Below are positions 34,783-43,875 of a stretch of 64,000 bases of DNA, in pieces. The stretch spans positions 10,996 through 74,995 of the forward strand of contig CAKUIM010000008.1 of the NCBI GenBank assembly GCA_934660965.1. Direction: 5' to 3'. Made by a program: the position numbers and the translations under genes. Numbering within the stretch: the first letter of the stretch is position 1; every line of letters starts with the position of its first letter. This stretch comes from an uncultured Oscillospiraceae bacterium. GTDB lineage: Bacteria > Bacillota > Clostridia > Oscillospirales > Oscillospiraceae. The notes under the pieces are model-generated. The model did no database searches, was not told where the DNA came from, and saw nothing but the letters and a program-made list of their open reading frames with translations.

Positions 34783-35730
34783 TTATTGAAGGTATCTGTT
34801 CTTCCCAAGGCTCTCAATGATCTCCCCCCGCAGCCACTCAGGCTCCACAATCTCCACATGGGGCAGGTATTGCAGCGCCCAGAACTTGATGCCGCGGGGC
34901 GGGGCGGAAAAGCTGGCGGAAAAGGTGCTTTCATCCCGCTCACGAAGCTGTATGTCCGTGCCGAAGCGGTCGAGCACATCGTTGAGAATCATCCGATCGC
35001 AATACATGACGATACGTTCCGGTGCGCCGACATAGGCATAGACAGCATTCTGTGCCTCCTGACGGGCGACAGCCTCGCTGCGCGGCTCATCCAAGATCTG
35101 AATGTCCTTCATGCGGTCAATGCGGTAAAGACGCGTATTTGACGCGTGGTCGGGAACACAGATGAGATAATAATGCTCGTTCATATAGACCATTTCGTAG
35201 GGGCTGAGCGTATAGGACTTTGTCTCGTGCTGTTTCTTATCCAAGCCGTAGTGAAGATAGCTGAGTTTAACCTTTTTCTTCTGTTCAATGGCCTCGTCCA
35301 GCTGCTCGATGTTCCAGAACACCTGGCGGTTGTTCGTTTTGCGGTCCTGCCGCGCGATGGTCAGATACCGATAACGCTTTCTTTGATGGATACTGAGCTG
35401 CTTTTGCAGTTTTTGAACGAGCTGCTCGGTCTGCTTTGCGGAGATGAAAGGAAAGGAATATACCGCGTCGGTCAGCAGAAGGACTTCCGGCTGCTCCAAC
35501 TCCCGGCCGCGAAGATAATAGCCGACACCGTTATCCTCGTAAATGGAAATATCGTAACCGAGCTCGATCAAAAGCGCGGCAGCGCTGTAGACGGTACGGC
35601 GGTCGATCTTGATGCCGTAGAGGGACTGCATCTTTGCAATGATCTCCCGCATGGGCAGGATGTGCTCCGCATCGGAATATTCCTTCAAAACCTCCAAAAG
35701 GCAGATGACATTGGCTTTTTCCGTCAGCAT
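34783..35730 (-). CDS. WYL-domain transcriptional regulator
   Basis: 315 residues. An N-terminal winged helix (about 5-75) includes REIIAKMQSLYGIKIDRRTVYSAAALLIELGYDI. The WYL domain (about 140-240) includes KKVKLSYLHYG, YTLSPYEMVYMNEHYYLICVPD and TRLYRIDRMKDIQIL. A WCX-type C-terminal extension follows. WYL proteins sense small ligands or nucleic acids and often control defence or DNA-repair loci. In this island the only neighbours are a small Cys protein upstream and unassigned short frames downstream. Confidence 0.92.
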   Translation of the reverse strand: MLTEKANVICLLEVLKEYSDAEHILPMREIIAKMQSLYGIKIDRRTVYSAAALLIELGYDISIYEDNGVGYYLRGRELEQPEVLLLTDAVYSFPFISAKQTEQLVQKLQKQLSIHQRKRYRYLTIARQDRKTNNRQVFWNIEQLDEAIEQKKKVKLSYLHYGLDKKQHETKSYTLSPYEMVYMNEHYYLICVPDHASNTRLYRIDRMKDIQILDEPRSEAVARQEAQNAVYAYVGAPERIVMYCDRMILNDVLDRFGTDIQLRERDESTFSASFSAPPRGIKFWALQYLPHVEIVEPEWLRGEIIESLGKNRYLQ

Positions 35731-35753
35731 GATGCAGTCCCCCTATAAAGAAA

Positions 35754-35954
35754 TCATTTCAGCACCGGCCACTTAGACCAATTAGAGCAGGAGGAGCTGC
35801 AAAACTTCGTACTGCCCCGATTGGAACCGTTTGGAATTTGGCACTTGGCGCTATTGCTGGTTGGCTCCGCTGAATTTCCGGAATTCACCAGATTCCGGCT
35901 TCCGGTCCAATAGGCGCAAGTGGCGCAGACCTTGTTTGTTTTGGAATAATGCAT
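35754..35954 (-). CDS. Small cysteine-containing protein (CATCAYW motif)
   Basis: 66 residues from the ATG after AGGAG. Conserved-looking features are KVCATCAYWTGSR near the N-terminus, a central AKC, and FCSSSCSNWSKW at the end, giving six cysteines suited to binding a metal. The function is unknown. It is 24 bp upstream of the WYL regulator and probably in one operon with it. A TATACT box and a partial inverted repeat, GTAGCATC / GATGCTAT (35978-36013 region), precede it. Confidence 0.65.
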   Translation of the reverse strand: MHYSKTNKVCATCAYWTGSRNLVNSGNSAEPTSNSAKCQIPNGSNRGSTKFCSSSCSNWSKWPVLK

Positions 35955-36098
35955 GGCGATATCTCCTCTCATAGTATAGCATCGGTTTCGATACTTGCAT
36001 AGATGCTACTATAAGAGGGTGTACAAAAGTCTGTATACCTGCCGCATTTTTGGCAGTTATCAGCACACGGCATACGTCTGCACACAAAACCACGCAGG

Positions 36099-36134
36099 GA
36101 AGCAGTCCGGGCGGTTCCCCGCCCGGGCTGCTTC
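36099..36134. terminator. GC-rich palindrome, right flank of the island
   Basis: GAAGCAG-TCCGGGCGG (36099-36114) pairs with CCGCCCGGGCTGCTTC (36119-36134) with one mismatch. It lies 24 bp after the stop of the minus-strand glycosidase gene, as a terminator would. It shares the CCGGGCGG...CCGCCCGGGCTGCT core with 32441-32472. Confidence 0.65.
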
Positions 36135-36157
36135 ATGTTTCCTATCAAATTTCCGCC

Positions 36158-38494
36158 TTACACCCGCGCCGTCAGCTCCCGGCGGGGGAGCTTTGCGGCC
36201 AGGGAGAGGATCTTGGCGATCTCGCCCCGGGTGATGTTGTCCCCGGGCAGCAGCCGGCCGTCGTAGCCGCCCACCACCTCCCGGGCCACCAGGGTCTGGA
36301 CATAGGTGCCGGCCCAGTCGCTCACCGCGCCGCCGTCGGCAAAGACGGAGAGGTCATAGCCCACCTGCTCGGTGAGCATCCGGCCGATCATGGTCATGGC
36401 CTCCTCCCGGGTGATGAATCCGTTGACGTTGGCGTACACCTCTTCCCCATCCCGGCTGCCGTTGAACACCCCAAGGGCGTACAGCGCCTTCACGCTGGGG
36501 GCGAGCCACTCCGGAATCTCCGAGCCGTCGGCAAAGGGCAGCTCCACAAGCATGTACTGCGCGGTGTCCACCTTCAAAAGCCGGTTCAGGAACACCAGCA
36601 GCTGCCCCCGGGTGAGCTTGACATCCGGCTCGTAGACATAGCTGCCGTCCTCCAGCAGCGTCCCGGTGGTGACCCCCGCCTTATAGAGGTTTGTGACGTA
36701 GGGCTGGCTCCAGTGGCCGGTGATGTCGGTGAAGGGGTCGCCCCGGTCCACCTTCACCGGGATGGTCACGCTGCGGCCCCCCGCGGTGACGGTGAGGCTG
36801 CCCAGGGCGTTCTCCGCTGCCGCTGTGAACACGCCCCTGCTGTCCACGCTGCCCACATTGCCCTCCGCCGCCCAGCTGATGCTGCCCTCATCCATGGCCA
36901 CGGGAATGTTGTACCAGGTGCCCGAGGCCCCCAGCTCCACCTGCTCCCCGGGGGAGAGAACCAGGGCGTCCGCGTCGCCGCCGTCCCGGCGGAACACCGT
37001 CAGGCGGGACAGGCTGTCCACCACCCGGATGGGGGCGCTGCCCGTGGCGTTCTGGCAGAAGGCCGTCAGCTCAAAGCTGCCGGGCTGATACCCCGCGGCA
37101 AAAACCGTCTCCCCCAGATCGTTGACGCTCACCGTGCCGCCGGCGCTGCTCCACGCAACGCCCCCGGAGAGGGCGGCGTAGTTGCCCTGATAGTCCGCCC
37201 CCGTCACGTTCACCACGGTCTGGGAGCCGGAGAGCACCACCCGATAGGCCGGGTCGATATAAAGCTGGCTTGCCCCGGCGGCGGTGCTGTGTGGTACGGT
37301 GAGGAAGATGCAGCTGCTCACCGCGCGCAGGCTGCCGCCGGAGGGCGTGTTGAGCACGGAGAAGGTGTTCCCGCCGGGCAGCGTGGCCCCCAGGGTGGTG
37401 GAGCCGCCGCCGTCCAGCGCCACCGCCCGGACGCACCCGAGCTCCACCAGGCGCTGGGCGGTCTGGCTGTAGCTGGCGCCCACGGAGTAGCCCTTCTGCC
37501 GGCCGTCAATGGTGTAGAACAGGAGGCTGCCGTCCGCGCGGATGCCAAGGGCCGTGCGGGGCGCCGCCCCGGAGGGCAGGCCGGAGACCACCGCGCCATT
37601 CTCCACAAGGCTGTAGAGGCCGGAAATGCCCCAGGACGCCGCGGCCCACCGGCTGTCCGCCCCGGCGATCTCCACCGTCACCATGGTCCCGGGCGTCATG
37701 CCCCGCAGGTCGGAGAGCAGCGCCGGGTCGCAGTTGAGGTTTGCCGAGAGCACATAGCAGCCGGCGGGAATGGTGCTGTCAACGGCCGCGCCCTCGGCGG
37801 TGGAGTCGTTGACCTGCACCACCCGCAGCATCAGGCTGCTGTTCATCCGCAGCCCCTGGCCGAGGTTCATGGGCTGGAGGATCACATCCACCCCGCCCAG
37901 GCTGTTTTTCATAGAGGCGCCGTAGTCCTCGTTGAATAAGTACAGTCCGCCGTTTGCCCGGCTGGCGTTGATGCCCGCAAGGTCCCACCGGGCGCTCTGT
38001 CCGAAATAGCCGCCAATCCAGGAGGCAGTCATGGTGACGGCGCTCTCGTCCACAAAGGCGGTGCCGCCGGCGCTCACCCCCACCATCTGATAATTCTTCC
38101 GGTCCATGGAGCGGATGATCCCGTCGGTGAGCACAAGGCCCACCGAGGTGCCGTCGGTGTTGAAGAAACCGCCATTGATGCCGGCCACCACCCGCAGGCC
38201 CTGGGCGGCAAGCTCCGCCGCCGCGTCCGTCAGGGTGGACCGGGCCCCCGCCCGGCCGCCGTACCAGAGCATGCTGGAGGCCCCCTGGCCGGGCTGATAG
38301 GTGATGTAGTGCTCGGTGCGCAGGTCAGAATAGGTGGCGCTCCAGAGACTGCCCCGGGTGACGCTCACCCCCGCGCCCACCTGCACGGTGCGGCTTAAAA
38401 GGTCGCTGCCCAGGGCGTCCGAGGCAAAGACCGGCGGCAGCGCCAGGGCCGCCGCCAGGCACACGAGCACGATCCGTTTCAACATTTTTTTCAT
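36158..38494 (-). CDS. Phosphodiester glycosidase family protein with Ig-like and SLH domains
   Basis: 778 residues. A signal peptide (cleavage near FASDA) is followed by an NAGPA-type phosphodiester glycosidase domain (about 85-330) with VVAGINGGFFNTDG, YQMVGVS and the catalytic-region motif VALDGGGSTTLGATL. Next come a bacterial Ig-like / beta-rich region (about 350-590) and three SLH repeats (about 595-770). NAGPA-type enzymes remove phosphodiester-linked N-acetylglucosamine. A wall polymer is the likely substrate, and the SLH repeats fix the protein to the surface. The ATG at 38494 follows GGAGGGAC. A terminator-like palindrome lies 24 bp after the stop. Confidence 0.9.
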   Translation of the reverse strand: MKKMLKRIVLVCLAAALALPPVFASDALGSDLLSRTVQVGAGVSVTRGSLWSATYSDLRTEHYITYQPGQGASSMLWYGGRAGARSTLTDAAAELAAQGLRVVAGINGGFFNTDGTSVGLVLTDGIIRSMDRKNYQMVGVSAGGTAFVDESAVTMTASWIGGYFGQSARWDLAGINASRANGGLYLFNEDYGASMKNSLGGVDVILQPMNLGQGLRMNSSLMLRVVQVNDSTAEGAAVDSTIPAGCYVLSANLNCDPALLSDLRGMTPGTMVTVEIAGADSRWAAASWGISGLYSLVENGAVVSGLPSGAAPRTALGIRADGSLLFYTIDGRQKGYSVGASYSQTAQRLVELGCVRAVALDGGGSTTLGATLPGGNTFSVLNTPSGGSLRAVSSCIFLTVPHSTAAGASQLYIDPAYRVVLSGSQTVVNVTGADYQGNYAALSGGVAWSSAGGTVSVNDLGETVFAAGYQPGSFELTAFCQNATGSAPIRVVDSLSRLTVFRRDGGDADALVLSPGEQVELGASGTWYNIPVAMDEGSISWAAEGNVGSVDSRGVFTAAAENALGSLTVTAGGRSVTIPVKVDRGDPFTDITGHWSQPYVTNLYKAGVTTGTLLEDGSYVYEPDVKLTRGQLLVFLNRLLKVDTAQYMLVELPFADGSEIPEWLAPSVKALYALGVFNGSRDGEEVYANVNGFITREEAMTMIGRMLTEQVGYDLSVFADGGAVSDWAGTYVQTLVAREVVGGYDGRLLPGDNITRGEIAKILSLAAKLPRRELTARV

Positions 38495-38615
38495 CTGTGT
38501 CCCTCCGAGGTACGCTTCCGTGGTTGCTGCTGTCTGACAAGGGCGGACGCCGCCCCTGCCGCTTGACAGTATGTTAACATAATTTTCCGTCCGTGTAAAC
38601 CTCCAAGAATTGGGA

Positions 38616-38647
38616 AAGGCCGCCGGGCGCATCCCCGCGGCGGCCTT
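38616..38647 (-). terminator. Hairpin after hemW
   Basis: AGGCCGCCG (38617-38625) and CGGCGGCCT (38638-38646) pair with a 12-nt loop, 48 bp beyond the hemW stop. Confidence 0.6.
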
Positions 38648-38694
38648 CACGCTGTTTTCTCTCCGGTTTCCGCGCCGGGCGCGCCGCGGCAGGC

Positions 38695-39906
38695 TTACTG
38701 CCCCGCCGTCCCCTCCGGCCCCTGGCCGGAGCGCACCTTGTGGAGGGTGTCGGCAAAGGTGGCCTTCTCCTGAAGCTCCAGAAGCTCGCCGATGAGCCGG
38801 TTGGAGAGCAGAAAGCCCTCCGGCGTCAGCCGCCAGCGCCGGCCCTCCCGGGCGGCCCAGCCCCGCTGCTCGTATTCCGCGAGCTTGGCCGCGATGGGGT
38901 CAAAATTGCGGTAGTATTCCCGGCGGTACTCCCACTCCTCAATGCCCTGCACCGTGCGCAGCCGGAGCATCAGGTACTCGCTGCCCCGCTCCCGGGGGGA
39001 GATGGTCTCCGACTCGGCCAGGATGGCCCCGCCGGAGAGTACGCCGTCAATATACCCATCCAGATCCCGGATGAAGGCATAGCGGCAGCCGCCGAAGTCG
39101 GAGTGCGCCCCGGCGCCCAGCCCTATATACTCCCGGCCCATCCAGTATTTCAGGTTGTGGCGGGACTGGAACCCGGGCTTTGCAAAGTTTGAAATCTCAT
39201 ACTGGGCATAGCCGCTGCGTCTGAGCCGCTCCACCGTCCACAGGTACATGGCCGCCTGCTCGTCGTCGTCCGGCAGGCGCTCGCCCCGGGCCACCCGGTC
39301 TCCCAGGGGGGTGTGCTCCTCCACCGTCAGGCCGTAGCACGAAATATGCTCGCTTGCGAGCAGCAGCGCCTGCTCCACGCTCTCGTGCCAGCTCTCCTGG
39401 GTCTGCCCGGGCAGGCCGTAGATCAAATCCAGGCTCACATTTTTGAACTTCGCCTTCCGGGCGGCCTCCACCGCGGCCCGGGTCTGGGCAAAGGTGTGGG
39501 GACGGTGGACGTCCCGCAGCTCCCGGTCACTTGCGGACTGCATCCCGATGGAGATGCGGTTGAACCCCGCCCGGCGCAGGGCGCGCAGCCCCTTCGCCGT
39601 CACGCTGTCAGGATTTGCCTCCACCGTGATCTCCGCGTCCTTTGAGACACGGAATTTCTTGCACAGCAGCCGCAGCAGCTCGCACAGCCGCCGCTCGCCG
39701 TACCAGGTGGGGGTGCCGCCGCCGAAGTAGATGGAATTGACCGTGTAGCCCCGGGCCATGGGCGCGCTCTCCTGAATCTGGACGATGAGCGCCTTCTGAT
39801 AGTCGTCCATCCGCCCCTCGCAGCCGGCGCGGGAGAAAAAGTCGCAGTAGTCGCACTTGCTGCGGCAAAATGGGATATGCACATAAAGTCCCAGCCACTT
39901 GTTCAT
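38695..39906 (-). CDS. hemW: Radical SAM heme chaperone HemW (coproporphyrinogen III oxidase-like)
   Basis: 403 residues. The radical SAM triad is CRSKCDYC (C14, C18, C21), followed by the extra Cys-poor FFSRAGC. Further family motifs are IYFGGGTPTW, TVEANPDS and the C-terminal HemW domain. The pattern CxxxCxxC without the fourth Cys of HemN indicates HemW, a heme-binding protein that delivers heme, rather than the decarboxylating oxidase. It appears monocistronic. Confidence 0.93.
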   Translation of the reverse strand: MNKWLGLYVHIPFCRSKCDYCDFFSRAGCEGRMDDYQKALIVQIQESAPMARGYTVNSIYFGGGTPTWYGERRLCELLRLLCKKFRVSKDAEITVEANPDSVTAKGLRALRRAGFNRISIGMQSASDRELRDVHRPHTFAQTRAAVEAARKAKFKNVSLDLIYGLPGQTQESWHESVEQALLLASEHISCYGLTVEEHTPLGDRVARGERLPDDDEQAAMYLWTVERLRRSGYAQYEISNFAKPGFQSRHNLKYWMGREYIGLGAGAHSDFGGCRYAFIRDLDGYIDGVLSGGAILAESETISPRERGSEYLMLRLRTVQGIEEWEYRREYYRNFDPIAAKLAEYEQRGWAAREGRRWRLTPEGFLLSNRLIGELLELQEKATFADTLHKVRSGQGPEGTAGQ

Positions 39907-40001
39907 CGGCGCATCTCCCTTCTCTTGATCGGTGCCGCCAGTATACTACAAATCCGGCAAAAGCGCAATCAGGCGGAAAACTTTTCCCGTCCCGCCGCCT
40001 C

Positions 40002-40030
40002 TTGACACTCCGGCGGCTGCCGTCTATACT
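40002..40030 (+). promoter_or_regulatory. Promoter of the pseudouridine synthase gene
   Basis: TTGACA (40002-40007), 17 bp, TATACT (40025-40030), 25 bp upstream of the ATG. Confidence 0.82.
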
Positions 40031-40054
40031 CATTTAATAATAAGGAGGGATTTC

Positions 40055-40987
40055 ATGGCCCCAGACGCCCCCCTCTTCCCCGCCCCCGGCGTGCGCTACC
40101 TGCGTCTGCCCATCACCGGCGACCTTGCGGGGCAGGAGGTCAACTCCATCCTCCGCCGCCGGCTGGGCCTTTCCGGCACGCTGCTGCGGCGGGTCAAGCA
40201 GCTGCCCGACGGCATCACCCTGGACGGCGCGCGGGTCACGGTGCGCACCGCGGCCGCCCCGGGACAGGTGCTGGCCGTGCGCCTGTCCGACCCCGACAGC
40301 CGCGCCCAGCCCGCCCCCACTCCGGGTGTGCTGGACGTCGTATGGGAGGACGCCGACCTGGCCGTCGTCTCCAAGGCCCCGGGGATGCTGGTCCACCCCA
40401 GCCACGGACACTTTGATGACACCGTGGGCAACTACTTCATGGCCCACTGCCGCGCCGCCGGGGAGTGCGCCGGCTTCCACCCCATCCACCGGCTGGATAA
40501 GGGCACCTCCGGCCTTCTGCTGTGCGCCAAGCACCCCTACGCCCAGGAAAAGCTCCGCCTTGCGCTGCACACCGGCTGCCTGCGCCGGCGCTACCTTGCC
40601 GTGTGCGACGGCCTGCCCCGCCCCCCCGAGGGGGCGGTGGACGCCCCCATCGCCATGGCGCCGGGCTCTGCCGTGCGCCGGTGCGTGGACCCATCGGGCA
40701 AGCCCGCCGTCACCCATTACCGGGTTCTGCGCGCCGGTGCGGAGCGCTCCCTTCTGGAACTGGAGCTGCAAACCGGCCGCACCCACCAGATCCGGGTCCA
40801 CATGGCCCACATCGGCTGCCCCCTCACCGGCGACTTTCTCTACGGCGCGGAGGCCCCCGGCCTCATCGCCCGCCCCGCCCTCCACTCCGCCCGCCTGGAT
40901 TTCATTCACCCCGTCACCGGGCAGGCCCTATCCCTCTCTGCCCCCCTGCCGGCGGATATGGCCGCCCTGTGCCCTGACGGCAACTAA
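40055..40987 (+). CDS. RluA family pseudouridine synthase
   Basis: 310 residues. A degenerate S4-like N-terminus (about 15-75: GQEVNSILRRRLGLSGTLLRRVKQLPDGITLDG) is followed by the catalytic domain with HRLDKGTSGLLLCAK, where the Asp is the nucleophile, and the ending GRTHQIRVHMAHIGCPLTGDFLYG. It converts uridines to pseudouridine in rRNA or tRNA; the exact target cannot be told from sequence. AAGGAGGGA precedes the ATG. The FeoAB gene starts 53 bp later without its own clear promoter, so readthrough is possible. Confidence 0.93.
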   Translation: MAPDAPLFPAPGVRYLRLPITGDLAGQEVNSILRRRLGLSGTLLRRVKQLPDGITLDGARVTVRTAAAPGQVLAVRLSDPDSRAQPAPTPGVLDVVWEDADLAVVSKAPGMLVHPSHGHFDDTVGNYFMAHCRAAGECAGFHPIHRLDKGTSGLLLCAKHPYAQEKLRLALHTGCLRRRYLAVCDGLPRPPEGAVDAPIAMAPGSAVRRCVDPSGKPAVTHYRVLRAGAERSLLELELQTGRTHQIRVHMAHIGCPLTGDFLYGAEAPGLIARPALHSARLDFIHPVTGQALSLSAPLPADMAALCPDGN

Positions 40988-41040
40988 GAAAACCCCAGCA
41001 GATGACAGAACGTTTCCTGAAAAGAGGAGAGAAGCACACA

Positions 41041-43455
41041 ATGTCTACCCAGGAAAAACAGCTGGTGCTGCAGAACCTTCAGCCCGGGCAATCCGGCGTG
41101 ATCCACAGCCTGAACCTCCAGCGCGGCGCCGTCAAGCGCCGGCTGGTGGACATGGGGCTTACCCCCGGCACCGCGATTACCGTTAAAAAGATCGCCCCCT
41201 TCGGCGATCCCATCGAGGTCACGCTCCGGGGCTACGAGCTCAGCCTGCGCAAGGAGGACGCCGGGAAAATTGAGCTGTGCGCCCCCGGCCAGGAGCCCCA
41301 CGGGAGCCGCCCGGAGGACATTCTGCCGGATGCCGGAGCCGTCCGGCGAATGGCCGCCGCGCACGAGCACCGCCGCCGGGAGCACGGAGGCGTTGCCGAC
41401 TATGCAAACCACGACGTGCGCGAAATGAAGATCGCTCTGGTGGGCAACCCAAACTGCGGCAAGACCACCCTGTTCAACGCTCTCACGGGCTCAAACCAAT
41501 ACGTGGGCAACTGGCCGGGCGTCACCGTGGAGAAAAAAGAAGGCCTTGCCCGGGTTGACAACCGGGATGTCACCATCGTGGACCTGCCGGGCATCTACTC
41601 CCTCTCCCCCTACTCCATGGAGGAGATCGTGGCCCGCAGTTTCGTGGTGGACGAGCACCCGGACGCCATCATCAACATCATCGACGCCACCAACATCGAG
41701 CGCAACCTCTATCTCACCGCCCAGCTGCTGGAGCTGGAGCGGCCCATGGTGATTGCCCTGAACTTCATGGACGAGGTGGAAAAGCGCGGCGACAAGCTGG
41801 ACGTGGACCGTATTTCCCGCGCGCTGGGCGTCCCCGTCATCCCCATTACCGCCCGCACCGGAGAAAACGTCCAGAAGCTGCTGGAGCTGGCCCATCATCA
41901 GATGCACACTGGCTTCACCGTGGAGCCCGATGACCTCTACGACGAGTTCACCCATCAGATCCATCACGAGGTCGACGAGCTGATTCATGACCGCGCCTAT
42001 GCCGTGGGCATTCCCGCCCACTGGGCCTCCATCAAGCTCATTGAGGGCGATGAGCTCGTTGCAAAGGCTCTGGATCTCGACGACGCCACCCGCTGGAAGG
42101 TGGACGCGGTGGCCCATCGGTATGAGCAGGCCTATCCCCTCGGGGACCGGGAGACCCTCATCGCCGACGCCCGCTACCGCTTTATCCAGCAGGTCGTCAA
42201 GGTCAGCGTCCAGCGCGGGCAGCCTCTGGACGCTCTCACCGTCTCCGACCGGATTGACGCCATCGTCACCAACAAATATCTGGCCGTTCCCGCCTTTCTG
42301 CTGGTCATGCTGCTCATGTTTACCCTGACCTTCGGGCCGGGCAAGCAGCTGTCCAACCTGCTGGACTATTTTCTCAATAGTTTTCTGGCTGTCCGTCTGA
42401 GCCGGGCCCTCACCCAGTGGGGCGTTGCGTCCTGGGTCCACTCCCTGCTCATTGACGGCATTCTCTCCGGCGTGGGCGGCGTGCTCACCTTCCTGCCCCA
42501 GATCGCCATCCTTTTCCTGTTCCTGTCCTTTTTGGAGGACTCCGGCTATATGTCCCGGGCCGCCTTCATCATGGATCGTCTGCTGCGCCGCTTCGGCCTT
42601 TCCGGCAAGGCGTTTATTCCCATGCTTATGGGCTTTGGCTGTACCGTTCCCGCCATTATGGGCGCGCGCACCATGGAAAACGAAAAGGACCGCCGTATGA
42701 CCATCATGCTGGTGCCCTTCATGTCCTGCTCCGCCCGGCTGCCCGTCTACGGCCTGATCTCCTCCGCCTTCTTCCCCCGGTACGCCGGCCTTGTGATTTT
42801 CTCGCTCTATCTTCTGGGCCTGCTGTGCGCCATCCTGTCCGGCATCATCCTGCGCCGGACCATGTTCCGGGGCGAGCCCGCCGCTTTCGTGCTGGAGCTG
42901 CCCCCCTACCGCATGCCCACCGCCCATAACTGCCTGATGCATGTGTGGGAGCGGGTGCGGGGCTTCCTTGTAAAGGCCGGCACCCTGATCCTGGCGATGA
43001 GCGTCATTTTGTGGTTTCTCCAGTCCTTCGGGTTTTCCGGCGGCCTGCACATGGTGAATGACCCGGCAGATTCCATTCTGGGCTCTATCGGCACCCTTCT
43101 CACCCCCCTGTTCGTTCCCCTGGGCTTCGGCGTGTGGCAGGCGGTGGTGGCGCTGCTCACCGGCCTTGTGGCCAAGGAGGCCGTGGTGTCCACCCTGTGC
43201 ATGCTCTACGGCTTCTCCACGCTGGACTCCGGCGCCACCGTGGCCGCCGCCCTGTCCTCCACCTTTCCAACCCCGGCTGCCGCCTATGCCTTTCTGGTGT
43301 TCATCCTGCTCTATGTGCCCTGCGTCGCGGCGGTCTCCACGCTCTACCGGGAGATGAACAGCCTGCGCTGGACTGTGCGCTCCGTCCTCTGGCAGCTGTG
43401 CGCGGCGTGGCTGGTGTCCTTCCTGGTGTTCCAGATCGGCTCCCTGCTGATTTGA
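41041..43455 (+). CDS. feoB: FeoA-FeoB fusion, ferrous iron transporter
   Basis: 804 residues. Residues about 8-80 form a FeoA (SH3-like) domain: GVIHSLNLQRGAVKRRLVDMGLTPGTAITVKKIAPFGDP split over two strands. A His/Arg-rich linker leads to the FeoB G domain (about 128-290) with G1 VGNPNCGKTTLFN, G2 GNWPGVTVEKKEG and G3 DLPGIYSL. Then come the Nramp-like/gate membrane domains with about ten helices (GVGGVLTFLPQIAILFLFLSFLEDSGYM; CTVPAIMGARTMENEKDRRMTI). It imports Fe2+ with GTP. GAGGAG precedes the ATG. A Cys-rich partner gene follows. Confidence 0.95.
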   Translation: MSTQEKQLVLQNLQPGQSGVIHSLNLQRGAVKRRLVDMGLTPGTAITVKKIAPFGDPIEVTLRGYELSLRKEDAGKIELCAPGQEPHGSRPEDILPDAGAVRRMAAAHEHRRREHGGVADYANHDVREMKIALVGNPNCGKTTLFNALTGSNQYVGNWPGVTVEKKEGLARVDNRDVTIVDLPGIYSLSPYSMEEIVARSFVVDEHPDAIINIIDATNIERNLYLTAQLLELERPMVIALNFMDEVEKRGDKLDVDRISRALGVPVIPITARTGENVQKLLELAHHQMHTGFTVEPDDLYDEFTHQIHHEVDELIHDRAYAVGIPAHWASIKLIEGDELVAKALDLDDATRWKVDAVAHRYEQAYPLGDRETLIADARYRFIQQVVKVSVQRGQPLDALTVSDRIDAIVTNKYLAVPAFLLVMLLMFTLTFGPGKQLSNLLDYFLNSFLAVRLSRALTQWGVASWVHSLLIDGILSGVGGVLTFLPQIAILFLFLSFLEDSGYMSRAAFIMDRLLRRFGLSGKAFIPMLMGFGCTVPAIMGARTMENEKDRRMTIMLVPFMSCSARLPVYGLISSAFFPRYAGLVIFSLYLLGLLCAILSGIILRRTMFRGEPAAFVLELPPYRMPTAHNCLMHVWERVRGFLVKAGTLILAMSVILWFLQSFGFSGGLHMVNDPADSILGSIGTLLTPLFVPLGFGVWQAVVALLTGLVAKEAVVSTLCMLYGFSTLDSGATVAAALSSTFPTPAAAYAFLVFILLYVPCVAAVSTLYREMNSLRWTVRSVLWQLCAAWLVSFLVFQIGSLLI

Positions 43456-43480
43456 CCCAGCTGCGCAAGCAAGGAGGCCT

Positions 43481-43648
43481 ATGTTGAAATACCTTGTCTA
43501 TGCCCTTACCGCCGCCCTGATCCTCTGGTCGTTGTGGTACCTGGGCCGGCGTATCGCCCGCCGCGCCCGCGGCAAGTGTTCCTGCGGCTGCGGCGGGTGC
43601 CCCGGCTGTGGCAAAGAAAGAGAATGCCGCAGCCGCAAAAAGCCTTAA
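43481..43648 (+). CDS. FeoB-associated Cys-rich membrane protein
   Basis: 55 residues. A single N-terminal membrane helix (LKYLVYALTAALILWSLWYLG) is followed by a basic stretch and a Cys-rich tail (CSCGCGGCPGCGKERECR). This is the usual make-up of the small proteins found after feoB in Firmicutes, thought to handle incoming Fe2+. AAGGAGG stands 5 nt before the ATG, 25 bp after the feoB stop. Confidence 0.85.
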   Translation: MLKYLVYALTAALILWSLWYLGRRIARRARGKCSCGCGGCPGCGKERECRSRKKP

Positions 43649-43763
43649 GCCGTTCCTCCCTCTCCAGCCGGGCAAAGCCCGCCCCTTCGGGCGGCTTTGT
43701 CCGGCTGTTCTTTTTTTCGCGGGCAAGAGCCGCATTTTTGTATATTTTTTTGCCCTTGGCCAG

Positions 43764-43792
43764 TTGACAAAACGGAATCCATGTTTTACACT
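43764..43792 (+). promoter_or_regulatory. Promoter of the second feo operon
   Basis: TTGACA (43764-43769), 17 bp, TACACT (43787-43792); start near 43799, exactly where the first iron-type palindrome begins. Confidence 0.75.
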
Positions 43793-43797
43793 ACAAG

Positions 43798-43819
43798 GTG
43801 GTTAGAGTTTGCTAACCAC
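43798..43819. promoter_or_regulatory. Metalloregulator-type palindrome 1 (feo operator)
   Basis: GTGGTTAG-N6-CTAACCAC is a perfect 8-bp inverted repeat at the predicted start site. TTAG/CTAA half-sites resemble those of DtxR/IdeR-family iron repressors, but the 6-bp spacing is not the classical one. Overlap with +1 predicts repression. Confidence 0.65.
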
Positions 43820-43830
43820 TTTATTTCACC

Positions 43831-43856
43831 CGGAGGTTAGCGTTCCCTAACTTCCG
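43831..43856. promoter_or_regulatory. Metalloregulator-type palindrome 2 (feo operator)
   Basis: CGGAGGTTAG-N6-CTAACTTCCG is a 10-bp inverted repeat with one mismatch, 33 bp (about three helical turns) from palindrome 1. It lies between the start and the feoA ribosome-binding site. Confidence 0.6.
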
Positions 43857-43875
43857 CAGATAGGAGGAGGGCGAC

